Shown: positions 11,229-21,410 of the stretch, piece by piece
Position numbering within the stretch: position 1 is the stretch's first letter
Layout: every line of letters starts with the position of its first letter
Assembly (NCBI RefSeq): GCF_947623445.1
Contig: NC_135240.1
Coordinates: 10,168,001 to 10,232,000 of the forward strand
Reading direction: 5' to 3'
DNA length: 64,000 bases
Source: Clavelina lepadiformis
Taxonomy: Eukaryota > Chordata > Ascidiacea > Aplousobranchia > Clavelinidae
Notes under the pieces: generated by a model
Seen by the model: only the letters and a program-made list of their open reading frames with translations
The model's database searches: none
What the model was told of the DNA's origin: nothing
Translations under genes and position numbers: made by a program

Positions 11229-11402
11229 ATGCAAACAGTTTCAAAAGACCGAGTATGCCTACACGTTCAAGATCGGGTTCCGAAGAAACCAGAAGAATTA
11301 CAGGTCATCCATAAAGAACAGATGGCTGATTATAACCATGAAGCACTTTTCGCCAAAACCTTTCCTGTCTATCCAATTGAAGCATTCTTTCGCCTCAAAT
11401 GA
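11229..11402 (+). CDS. Unrecognised small open frame (57 aa), possibly a pseudogene fragment
   Basis: From ATG at 11229 to TGA at 11400 the frame is open and has protein-like composition, including VPKKPEELQVIHKEQMADYN and LFAKTFPVYPIEAFF. After the stop another frame (FNMHNRFFGAIYTIRQQ) stays open to about 11550, which would suit a longer frame broken by an indel. GC content is higher than in the neighbouring DNA. I do not recognise a family. Alternatives are a chance frame, a decayed retrocopy, or an exon of an unplaced gene. Confidence 0.3.
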   Translation: MQTVSKDRVCLHVQDRVPKKPEELQVIHKEQMADYNHEALFAKTFPVYPIEAFFRLK

Positions 11403-13475
11403 AGTTTCAACATGCACAATCGATTCTTCGGAGCCATCTACACAATCCGCCAGCAGAGAACTTGTGAATATCCAAACACCCGCCTAGGCAGAGACTGCTA
11501 CATTGATGGCCGATTAGAAATGTTTTCACCCGTCGGTCATCAGTGTCTCTGACTCTTCCTGCCTCAAATTACAAAACCAACTTTCTTTTATTCTGGCGCT
11601 CTGTGCTGATTAAATAAATCTTAACTGTAGTCAGTTAACAGACGGTTGGCTTGATACTTGATACTGCATACTACTGCCATTGTTAATTCAATAAGGCAAA
11701 AAACGATCGTTTTTCAAACTTATAGTAACAAAGACGTTCAATAAAAAATGTGGGCTTACCAATGTAAAAACGTTTCCTCCCAACTCCAAAGCGAACGGAG
11801 TGTGATGTTTGCAAAAAGGGAGCAAAAAAGATGCCAAGCTGTAGCGCTCGCAGATAAAAACAAAACTAAGGGACGGAAGAAAGAAACGTGGCAAAGGCGG
11901 GTAGGGCGTAGGCTATGTAAGGCTTTAAAGCTGATCAAAATTATCAGGTAAAAAAGCATTTTGGTTGCTTTTGCGCTGGTGCATATAGCTTGATTAGCTA
12001 CATTACAATACTACATTCTTTAGGCTGTATACTTTATTGCACTAAATATGTAATAAATGTTGGAATAGGAATGTTTTACGAACAAAGAAAGTTTATCATT
12101 TAAATAACTGTTTGATAATTAAGAGAAACTGTATATGTCTACCATATGCAGCGTTGGTATCAGCGTTTTTAACATGAATCGGTGACCTGTTTTTGTTTTA
12201 GCAACAGCTCCTAACGACGCCTGGAGAACATGAGAACATGAGAACATCAACCTATTTAACTTTATAAACGAATTGAAACTTAATATCATGCTCATTGTTA
12301 GAACGCACTAAGCTTTGTGGGAAGACAAAGCGTATTCGTTGACAGTTTAGTGACTGAACTGAAGCTAAGTTAATTGACTATAAACTAAGAATCGTGTTTC
12401 GAGAATCTTCAAATGTGCTAACAAAGCGTGTTGTTGGGGATTATAGTATCATGAGCTCTGCACGAGAATTCTGTAGGAATAAGGGCTAATTATGACAAAT
12501 AGCACACTAAAATGTAATTCTGGTCGGCTTTGTTTTTAGTAGCCTATTTGGTAACTAAGCTTGTATTGCTGAAAAAAATTTTACTTTTACAAGGTTATGT
12601 TTTATGTTAAAAGTCAAACTAGTACTTTATTGGAGTTGAGAAATGACAATAATAAAGTTAACTTTCTATGCAAATCTGAATGCTAAAAATGCAAGCAACA
12701 ACGATTTTAACTTTTGCTATTTTTGATTAGACTGCTGCTTTCGCTTAATATAACCTAATTTTTTTAATCAAGTTTGTCAAACCCTCTCGAAGCTGTTTCC
12801 CAATTCCCTGGTTATTTAGCCTATTCCTTCAAAAACAATAATTTTGTTACTGGTGATATAGTTTTTAAGGTTTTTTACTTAATAGTTTGCAGATGAAGTA
12901 GGTAAAATGCTACGTAGTAAAATTAGTACGAAGTTCAATTGTAAAATAACTATTCCTAGGGACAATATTTATACCGGCATTGACTAAAAAAACAAAGCAA
13001 CCAGCAGGAAACTGGTGCAACTAACTTCAATCTTGCTTAAGTTTTAAGTTCAGGTTTTATTTCAGTAACAGTAGTAACTTGTGGCAGTGTGAGAGGTGTA
13101 TGTGATTAAAAATGGTGAAAGTTTGTGAACGTATAAGATACAGTTGTAGGATAACTTTGAGTTGTAAACAACGAAGCTAAATTAAGAGTAGTATATTAAC
13201 AAAGCAATGAAACCAAATATCTTGCTTGCAGTTTTTCACAGTATAACTTATAGTCTCGAATCGCTTCACTCTTAACGTTTTAGTGGTTCGCTAATTTTAG
13301 TAATCTGTGGAAATCTGCTGAGCTCCGCCACGGTATACTATACAGTATACACCATTGTATTTACCTGTAACTTTTAGGCTACAGCACTGTTTACACTGTT
13401 GTATTGCCCTAACTATTCACCAAAACTATTAAAGGGGAACAAGAATCTTTAACCTGTTCCGCAAGGCTGTTTTAA

Positions 13476-13552
13476 CAGTAGCGCAACTAAGAATCAAATC
13501 CTGTTCGCATTCTGTAAGCCAGGCCTTCTAAGCGCTCGGCCACTGTGCTGTC
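13476..13552 (-). repeat. Degenerate tRNA-like sequence (Leu/Ser type), pseudogene or SINE head
   Basis: The minus strand contains TGGCCGAGCGCTTAGAAGG, close to the A box of class II tRNAs, and GGATTTGATTC, a decayed B box, at suitable spacing. The acceptor strands pair poorly, so a working tRNA is unlikely. Confidence 0.45.
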
Positions 13553-13779
13553 GACATATGACAAGTTACCTCTGGAGAAGATTTTTGTTTTATATTCAGT
13601 GCATTAAAATTTTCTAATTGCATAAAAAGAAGTTATATTTAGTTTCGCATTTATGAAATTAATTTTTCTCTTCTTTTAATTACGTAAACAATCGTACTAA
13701 TAAACAAAAAGTTTGCTGATTGCGTCATCCACACGCAAAGATTGAAAACCACTGCACCACAACCTAGCGTATTTGCATA

Positions 13780-16388
13780 ATGAAGATGAAAGCTAGGAGT
13801 TTGAAATGCCGGAACATAGGAAAAGTTTGGCTCATATACTTTTCTGTCGCACTGTTATGTTTTTTGAGTTACTTGAAGCTATCCAGTGTAAAGACACGAG
13901 ATCCTATTTTCGAGTCATCGCAAACTTCTCTTTCAAGAAAAACAGTGATGAGGTAAAACATTATACTACGAATAAAAGATGTAGTAGTTTGGTGCATATT
14001 TATTGCTCAAAGCTTCTACAAAGTTATTTATGAAGTCTGGAGCTAATGTGTTCATCGTATTTTATTTCATTTGCAGTATATCGGAAGTTCAGCAAATTAA
14101 GACACACCATCATTGTGAAGGTATAACAAAAGATGTGCAAAGTTTTATATAGAGTAGCCAATTAACAAAATCAACAATAATACAATAAATGCTTTTACCG
14201 CAATGTAGCAGTCGTAACTAATGCAATAATTAAAGTCTAACAAGATCTAACTTGTAGTTCATGTAATTATTTCTGGAAAAAACGAGAATTTTAAAATTTG
14301 GTTCGAAAAACTTAGATGTTAAAACTTTCGCAAGTAGAATAGGCTAACTGCTAATTCAGGGTTTAGGTAATATCTGATAAAGCACCAAATTTAGTTAAGA
14401 TAATTTATAATAACCATCGAGATTTACTTCCAAAGTATACAAAGTCGGGTGCTTTCTATACAATGACTTAAATCAAGAAATGATCGTAGCGAAATTCGAT
14501 AACATGACGGCTGTCTGGTGCTTCTCATTATGCTCTTCAAGGTGAGCGAAGTCAAGTTTTCAAAGGAACGGCGTAGATGGGATAGCTTTTCGAGATTACT
14601 GTCTGTTTCATGCATTCGACTGGTTTAGACTTTTGTATAATTTTTTGTCGTCATTTTACAAAGGCTGACAAACTACGCTGGGCTAAAATCTGGAGATACG
14701 TGCATTTGTGCGCAGGACGTCACGGTCTTCGCCCATCTTCAATACACAAAATGTCCAGTTTATTGCAAAGGAGGAGCGGGAACATGTGGTGGTGATGATG
14801 CTATCGACGTTTATAAGATTGTATCTCCTTGTTTCCAAGGTAAGTTGAATTTATGTTTGTTTTGTTATTTACAAAGAATCAATCTATTAATTACAATGCG
14901 AACGATTAATAAAACTTTACAAAACAGTCTTTATAGGAAAATAACATTTTTAGAAGCTAACGTTCCCAAAAACATTGAAAAGTCAAAATTTTTGGGGTGC
15001 TTTGGTCCGATGCTCAAATTTGCGGATGAAAATCACCTCTACGAAAAAGATTTTACTCCTACTAATTGTATATTGTTCTGTGATACACAAAAACTACCGT
15101 TGGCTTTAGTGGATAATAAAAACGGATGTATGTGCGGCCAATTTAATGAAAGGTAAATCTTCATGAAAGAAATGCAATAAATTCTATATCGATTACATTT
15201 TGTTTTTGTGTACAATTTCTGTATTTATAACCAATATTTGCTTGTTGTCAACCGTGCCACAATTACAGTATACGTCACAAATAATAGTCTCTGAGACAAT
15301 TTTTAAGCCCCTCTTCTTATATAACCTTTGAAACAAAAACCAAAAAAATTGAAAGTCATTTTTAAATTTTTTATTTAAACTTCGTTAGGTTTAATCTTAC
15401 AAGCAAGATATATTGCAACCAAACACACGTAAAAGTTTATCGAACATTTTCGGAGGACACAAGATGTGGAAACATCCGGCTTCTTTCTCCTGCTGATTAC
15501 AAACAAACAGCTCTCGTGTCATTTCCTGGATCTGGAAATACCTGGACGCGTTATCTTCTTGAAAGAGCTACTGGCATCTACACTGGCAGCATATATGGAG
15601 ACCCACATTTACGCAGACATGGTGACAATATTATATATTACTAATTGTAATTTACGCAATCAACGCCATCCATATTTTATATGCTGTAGGTTTTTTGGCT
15701 GAATCACCAAACGTCTCCAAGCATCGCAGCGTAGTTGTGAAAGATCACATGATGAATAATAACAGAATGTCTTTGTACGAGACTGCGATCCTCATCGTTC
15801 GAAACCCATATGATGCTATGGTGGCCGAATTTAATCGTTTGGCAACAGACGGAAATCAGACTGGATTTGCAAGAGAAAATCAGTTTCAGTCTAAAAGTAA
15901 ATCACTTTCAGTAAATCCTTATTTGTTTAAATGGAATTTGAAACTTTCACTTCGTGTAACTTCACTTCGTGAAACTTTCACTTCGTGTATGCTACATATC
16001 CAATAATTCTGTTTTAGATTTTGACAAAAGTTTTAAATTTCTTTCCCATTTGTGGTTGGATGTGATTCGGTATGTGGTTCTGAGTGGTAAACCAGCTCTC
16101 CTAATTGAGTTTGAAGAACTGAGGAACGATCCTATTGCGACAACACTGAAAATGGTCAAGTTTCTGAGGAAACACACAGTGATTTCGCCTGATCACCTCC
16201 AACAACGTATTCTCTGCCTCAGTCAACAACTGAATGGAGATCATAAAAGAGGCAAGCGCAAACTCACAATAGATCCATTTACCAAGGTTATGAAAGGGAA
16301 GTTTAATCATGATGTAGTTCAAGCAAGAAAGCTATTGAACGAACGCGGTGTTAATTTCTCGATGCCAAAATATGAAAGACAAGTATAA
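13780..16388 (+). CDS. WSC-domain sulfotransferase (WSCD1/WSCD2-like), complete, 499 aa
   Basis: Eight exons: 13780-13952, 14077-14120, 14445-14541, 14664-14839, 14954-15152, 15389-15621, 15690-15896 and 16018-16388. They total 1500 nt, and every junction keeps frame. Residues 16-32 ([17 protein letters not shown]) form a signal anchor after a basic stretch, as in type II Golgi enzymes. Two cysteine-rich WSC domains follow (about 74-163, starting VGCFLYNDL, and about 185-230, starting LGCFGPM). Then comes a sulfotransferase domain whose PAPS-binding loop is FPGSGNTW at about 275-282; [16 protein letters not shown] near 340 is the 3'-phosphate-binding region. Vertebrate WSCD1/2 are about 570 aa with the same order and have been described as sialic-acid O-sulfotransferases; the substrate here is not shown by sequence. 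No AATAAA lies close behind the stop. Confidence 0.93.
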
Positions 16389-17111
16389 CAAAGAGTGTTT
16401 AGCTTAAACCGAAACCTTTTTCATGCTATAATAAGCTACACTTTGAATGCAGTTTTAAGATTTTTCAAAACTTTCAAACTTTCAAAACTTAAGTTTGCCG
16501 TGACAATTGACAGTGAATTGACTGTGAACGCTGAATTATAATGCGTGTAGTCTTTCGCATTTTACTTTACACACAAAATTTCAGATTGTCAAGAAAATCT
16601 CACGTTTGTCCACCACAAGTTACCTTTTACACGCTGTATGTTTTACGATTGTGTTTTCATAGCGTTTAGTCACTGTTTTATACTCAACTTACGGTTCTTT
16701 TTCTATAACAGTTTCGTTATAAACACGCTAATACCTGAAATATTTTGTGTCAATATTTCTATAGCAAATTGCAGTTATGTGTTTTAGGCCTTTAGGGGAA
16801 TTTTTTGAGCTTATTCCATTATTAGCCTATTGACCACTCCTATATAGCCTTCAAAATGTCATCGTGGTTTGATACGAACGGCGTGTAATTTGGTATTTTA
16901 GGAGACATTTTATTTGTGATTAGTTTGTGACCTTTTTGTTGTTATTTTTTGTTTCCATAAACACGGCCTGCGAAGTATATGGTGTTTTTGAACGGGAAGA
17001 ACCCAAAGGTACTGTATCTTCAATTGTTGACATGTCGTTAGCTAAGAATACAGTTTAAATTACAAAATATTCAAAAGTTAAGAATGCGGATTTGTGGGTA
17101 AGAGTGTAGAT
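16389..17111 (+). other. Intergenic between WSCD and the transposon cluster
   Basis: AT-rich. No open frame of note and no repeat with clear ends was found. It probably contains the WSCD 3' UTR, although no AATAAA is obvious near the stop. Confidence 0.45.
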
Positions 17112-17376
17112 CAGGCCTGGCCAACCGGTATTATGCGGCTCTTTCGTTCATATTGTATTTGTGTTTTTAGTTTGTACAGTATAAATGACTTGTAAATTTC
17201 TGTCATTTTCATGTTGGTGTGTAACGTTTACAATAAACGTAGTTGAACAAAGGTGTGTATGTGAGTGAGGAAGAGACGGAGTGATATTCATGTGTGCCAA
17301 TGTGTATAATGTGGCTCTTTGCGGTTAACACAGCAAGACGTGAGGCTCTTAGTTTCTGACTGGTTGGTCACCCCTA
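17112..17376. mobile_element. hAT-type MITE (265 bp) with perfect target duplication
   Basis: The left terminus CAGGCCTGGCCAACC and right terminus GGTTGGTCACCCCTA are imperfect inverted repeats. The direct 8-bp duplication GTGTAGAT lies at 17104-17111 and 17377-17384. Eight-base duplications and the CAGG-GGCCAACC terminus are typical of hAT elements. No coding region. Confidence 0.88.
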
Positions 17377-17649
17377 GTGTAGATGATCAGGGACTGTTTG
17401 GACTATAAATGACTTGCCGAAAAGGAAAAAAAAGGAAAAAGGAAGTTATACAACTTAACATGACTATATGTAAGCAAACAATTTTTTTTTCAGTTTTTTT
17501 TTACCGTCACCTATTATATGATAGGCCTATAGCAGAAGCGTCTAAATTTCTCTTTTAAACTGACATTGTCATATTAAAAAAAAACGGAAGTACTTCTTTC
17601 CGCGCTGTGACGTGCAAGTTACTTGTCTAAACGTTGATCAACGTAAACG

Positions 17650-17776
17650 ATAGGCTAGTACGGTACAGTACTGTATTGTAGTCAGGAAATAGGCTAGTAG
17701 GCTACGGTACAGTATTGTAGGTCTATGTTAGTACTTTGTAGGATCGACTTGTTACAGCATAGGATTCGCTGCCACC
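17650..17776 (-). repeat. Leader fragment of a second Gypsy copy
   Basis: This matches the leader of the first element (2975-3063), including GGTCTATGTTAGTA and the stretch through the primer-binding site, in the same orientation. A short duplicated segment (AGGCTAGTACGGTACAG) precedes it. The fragment is cut at 17776 by the terminal-inverted-repeat element and resumes at 20308 with the primer-binding site and LTR. The rest of this copy (gag-pol) is absent. Confidence 0.82.
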
Positions 17777-18016
17777 AACGATATAAAGAACATGATGGGA
17801 AACTACCTCCTCCTCGTTTGTTTCTTTTTTATGAGAAGAGAAGGTTTTGTTTCGCCCGCGTCACGCATGGTTGCGGACACTTACTCACTCACACTACGCC
17901 AGTCGTGGCGAAAAGTTATACGCATTTGCATGGTTCGTTTATCGATTACTGAGAAGTGAGGTTGTTGTTTACGTTGTTTTGACGATTCAAACGTGTGTAG
18001 CCTATCAGTTGCCAAC

Positions 18017-18978
18017 ATGTCGTCCGCACCAGCACTTACTGCTGAATATTTAATTGAAATCGTTGTCGACGATGAAGAGTGTATAATCAAGCCTGTATCA
18101 TCTTCTGCTTTGCAAGCTAATGATCTCTTTCAGTAAGTTAAGAATTAAGATAGGCTGAGGCTAAGAGACCTTTTAAGTATATGGTGCTTATAGCTTTATA
18201 TGATTTAGAAACTATCTCTCACACTAGGAAAATAGAAGGTTGAATGCATTTAATGAGTTTACTTTTGCATGTTACTGGTTAGGTGTAAATACTGTGATGA
18301 AAAATTTAAAAGTCAGCGAGGTTTTGAAGTTCATCAAAAGGTCAAGCATCGTGGTTATTTAGGTAAGTCCTGCTGCCTTAAGGTTTTGTGTATTTTTATA
18401 AGTTTACATGTTTAGCAAGATAAATTTGTGTGTATGCCAAATACAGGATTTTTCACAAGCTAACATTTTTTAAGGCTTTTCCTCTGAGACGTGTTCTGGC
18501 AAAACAATTAAAAGTATGTGGGTTGAGGTATGTGAATCACCAGATGATTTGACGACAGAAGCCATTGATTACTTTATGAACATTTTCGCCACCAAACCAA
18601 ATGGATCTGAGTTGTTGACAACGTTTAGTTTAGATGGCATATCTAGAATTCTTCATATTTTTGGCCCGAATGCAGATCGATGCAAATCACTTGAAGCCAC
18701 AAGAAAATTTTTGATCTTTTTCTCAGGTATATATTTTTATGATTCAGCTTAACATTTAATGTGATAAGATATTAATGTTGTATTATACTTATATTGAATA
18801 TGTTCTAACTTTCTGAAATCAATTACAATAAGTTGGATTGTTTACTCTAGGAAAATACACGCAGAAAATACAACAGAATTGCCATCAAGTAACCTCACTC
18901 CAGATGAAATTAGTATTGCGTAAACTGAAACGCAATTTTAATTTGTATGTTACACATTTGTACACGTTTTGTCTTTAA
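18017..18978 (+). CDS. Transposon-borne C2H2 zinc-finger protein, 191 aa, four exons
   Basis: Exons 18017-18132, 18283-18362, 18475-18726 and 18851-18978 have good GT-AG borders and total 576 nt in frame. Residues 40-61 form a classical C2H2 finger: CKYC, a 12-residue loop, then H56 and H61. The rest (for example SPDDLTTEAIDYFMNIFAT) is unrecognised. The stop TAA overlaps an AATAAA at 18977-18982, so the gene looks compact and complete, or prematurely ended. The gene sits wholly inside the transposon at 17777-20307, so I infer an accessory or DNA-binding protein of the element, or the N-terminal remnant of its transposase. The first three exons are well supported by matching phase; the last exon has low-complexity basic content and is less certain. 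Confidence 0.6.
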
Positions 18979-19714
18979 TAAAGGTGGTGAGTCCACCCTA
19001 GGTGTGAATTCAAATGCAACAAAATGTTTATGATGTAACAAAGGCTTTGTTTGACTTGAATGCTGGATGATGTAATAATGCTTGCTATCTAGTTTTGATG
19101 GCAGGAGCTAGACTTGTAAACATTCAATTTATTTTCTTATTGCTGTACAGTAGTTAAAAGAAAAGCGATTACACGGTAATTGTACAAATTTCAGGCTAAT
19201 TTTAGAACTGGTTTTGCAAGCGTGCATGTGCATGAACTTGTCCTCTCGGTATGACAAAATTTTTCTTTTTAATACTTCTGCCCATGCTTCTTTTTTTTGA
19301 TACAAATTTTTTTGTTTGGTACACTAAACAAATTGTGCTGAGGTAGACAGTTGTTGCACTCAGGCATGCAACTGTGGCGTTTAGATATAATCAAATTAAA
19401 CAAGTTCTATAATTGGCATTTGTTTAGCATTTTTTGTGTTTCCAGTTAAATTCTAAACAAATTTGAAATGTATTGTTCCTAGTTTAATCCTTATTCAATC
19501 TTAGTTACGTAATTAAGTGTGTCAAGTGGTTTTCTGTACCCGATGTAAATCAATTTTAATTCTTTGTGATAAAAGCTTAGAATGTAACATGGACACATGT
19601 ATACGTGTGATGGTAAAAGCTAGCTTGGCATTCGCCCATTGGTTAAAATACGGGAGTATAAAAGCTAATGTTGGATCTAATCTAAATCTCTCTTGTCTTT
19701 TGTCGTTTAGCTAT

Positions 19715-20000
19715 TTCTTCTATTCTGCTGAATTATTCGGAATTGGAATCATTACTGAATTTGAGTTATAGCTTGGTTTAAATGTGGAAAGATGGTGTAA
19801 ATGTTTCTAATTTGATACAACCTATTCGGACAATATAACAATTACACTTTATGAAGTTGGTGTTGATTTGAAGAAACGTTATAGAAACAGCAAACGCAAC
19901 GGAGTCAAAGACGTCTATAGGAGTCTAGCAGTAAGACTAATATTGGCTTCAGGCCAAACTAAAAGCAATCCCCACACAACATATACGTGGCATTTTAATA
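19715..20000 (+). repeat. Module shared with both fold-back elements (third copy)
   Basis: From about 19745 (ATTACTGAATT, then AGTTATAG) to about 19990 this matches 27650-27900, and its second half matches 24735-24900. The conserved translation is of the type GVDLKKRYRNSKRNGVKD. The two fold-back copies read GVDLKKHYRESWRNGVKDN and GVDLNKNYRESRRNGVKDN. In this copy the frame diverges after about 19960. It may be part of an ancient transposase exon. A TATAAAAG with an upstream ATTGG box (19638-19664) lies just before it and could be a promoter. Confidence 0.6.
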
Positions 20001-20307
20001 TTGCAGTCTCAATCTGCAAGCATACCTGTAGATCTTTAGGCCTAGTTTCACCAAGCTTTAAAAATTTCGCACCATTGTAAACTTCAAAGTTAACCAAATT
20101 CAGCTAGGCCTATAGGCTATACTGATATATACGCTTCCAAAGGTCACCTTCCCCTAATCATAGTTCTTTCTCCGTAAGGCTACACTAAGTCCAAGGCTCA
20201 ACCAAAGTCAAACGTGTGAAACGGATGTGACCGCACTGAAGCGTAACGAGGGCGAAATAAAAACGGTACTTCCCCCAGCAGTTTCCTATCATGTTCTTTA
20301 TATCGTT

Positions 20308-20513
20308 GCTGCCACCATGTTAATATCGCTACTCTCGTGATATTATTTGTTGATCTAAGTCGATAAGACGTTCGGCTGAATCTCTTGTATTTTAGACAGT
20401 CTTGAACATGAACGTTATTACTCCACATACGAATCACAATGCACACCAAGAAAGTACATGGCGGTAGCATGACCAACATAGAAATCGTAACAAGTACTTT
20501 ATACCTATCAACA
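20308..20513 (-). repeat. LTR (20318-20513) and primer-binding site of the second Gypsy copy
   Basis: This is a near-identical copy of the LTR at 3064-3258, with TGTTGATAGG and ATATTAACA ends and a TGGTGGCAGC primer-binding site beside it. Together with 17650-17776 it makes up one truncated element, split by the insertion at 17777-20307. Confidence 0.87.
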
Positions 20514-21410
20514 ACACTCAACAGGGTGCCTTTGTGCTATGCACCCCTGCTTTAGCTCGTAATTGCATGCTGGTCATTGGTCCTTGAATGAAGAAAAAAT
20601 AGGTGAGTGGGCTTATGGCGAAGGTTAAAGCTGTTACGTAGTTCGGTTGTTTACTCCTGACTCAGAAGGCTCCTGCTTCAGTTGTATGCTTGCTTCGCTC
20701 ATATATTGAAAAAAAACACGAGCTTCTGAGTTCAACGTTTTTATCGAACTGTTGTCTTGTGCGGAAGCAGTGAGAAAATTAACAGGTGCGGAGAGTATTC
20801 TAAGGGCGCCAACTAGCGACAATCTAAGAAGCACACAACGGCCGCTACAGGCTCACACAACAAGTACAGAAGTATCAGTTAAAAGTTTCACAATCACAAA
20901 AAAAAATTGGCAGTGGGTTTATAGTTATACACCGGGATATACGGAAAAGGAAAACAAGTTTTTTTAGCACAACTCACTATCAGCAGGTCTCAAGCGACTG
21001 AGTGATAGGGAACCATTGCCAGGTTTAAGCTGTGCATAGACTTTCCTCAGCATGAGAATAAAGATTACCATCAATGCAACATTAGAAGCATCAATCATGG
21101 GAAAGACAACACCATTGAATTGTATTACTTCAAGTGTTCCATGCTTCACATTACTGTATTTTAAAAGCAAAATTTGATCATGATTTCATAGTTGAAAAAA
21201 CTAAGTTAGGTTATACATAATTTCAAAACTTAGGCTATCCATTTAAATTTTTATAACAGCTATTACGAGTGTAAGCATTTAAACTTACTTAACTTTTATG
21301 TGACGGTTTGCATTGGAACTGACACACTTGTACATTAAAAGCACAGGAAGCAAAAACTTTCTACAATATTTCAACTTCGAAGAAGTCCATTTGTGGTTTT
21401 AAATGTGTTA
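20514..21410 (+). other. Intergenic, upstream of TMCO4
   Basis: No gene recognised. Just after the LTR there is a short inverted repeat (GGGTGC...GCACCC, 20525-20548). The TMCO4 promoter and 5' UTR should lie at the right end, but no TATA box or splice acceptor is convincing there. Confidence 0.4.

Larger units (their letters stand above)
9501..13779 (+). other. Gene-poor stretch before the WSCD gene
   Basis: AT-rich DNA in which I see no confident gene. Exceptions are listed separately: a 57-aa frame at 11229-11402 and a tRNA-like sequence at 13476-13552. A short direct repeat (GAGAACAT three times in tandem) lies near 12225-12247. An AATAAA is near 11613, after a slightly GC-richer stretch (11225-11600) that may be a decayed gene or retrosequence. 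Confidence 0.5.
17777..20307 (+). mobile_element. 2.5-kb terminal-inverted-repeat DNA transposon with a 9-bp target duplication, nested in an LTR element
   Basis: The left end AACGATATAAAGAACATGAT is matched by the reverse complement of the right end; over 28 bp there is one mismatch, with weaker matching further in (TTTCGCCC then CGTCACGC or CGTTACGC). The insertion duplicated GCTGCCACC (17768-17776 and 20308-20316), and removing it restores a normal primer-binding site and LTR as seen in the first copy. A 9-bp duplication suggests a Mutator-like element; one reading of the ends (starting with C) would make it 7 bp. No DDE transposase was recognised. It contains a spliced C2H2 gene (18017-18978) and a module shared with the fold-back elements (about 19715-20000), so it may be a non-autonomous or composite element. 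Confidence 0.85.

Noticed and set aside
11748..11951. 67-aa basic frame followed by a GT that could be a donor
   Set aside because: Lysine- and arginine-rich content in AT-rich DNA is common by chance, and no downstream exon could be matched.
19638..19664. ATTGG plus TATAAAAG as a host gene promoter
   Set aside because: It lies inside the 2.5-kb transposon, with no host gene downstream before its right end; at most it is a transposon promoter.
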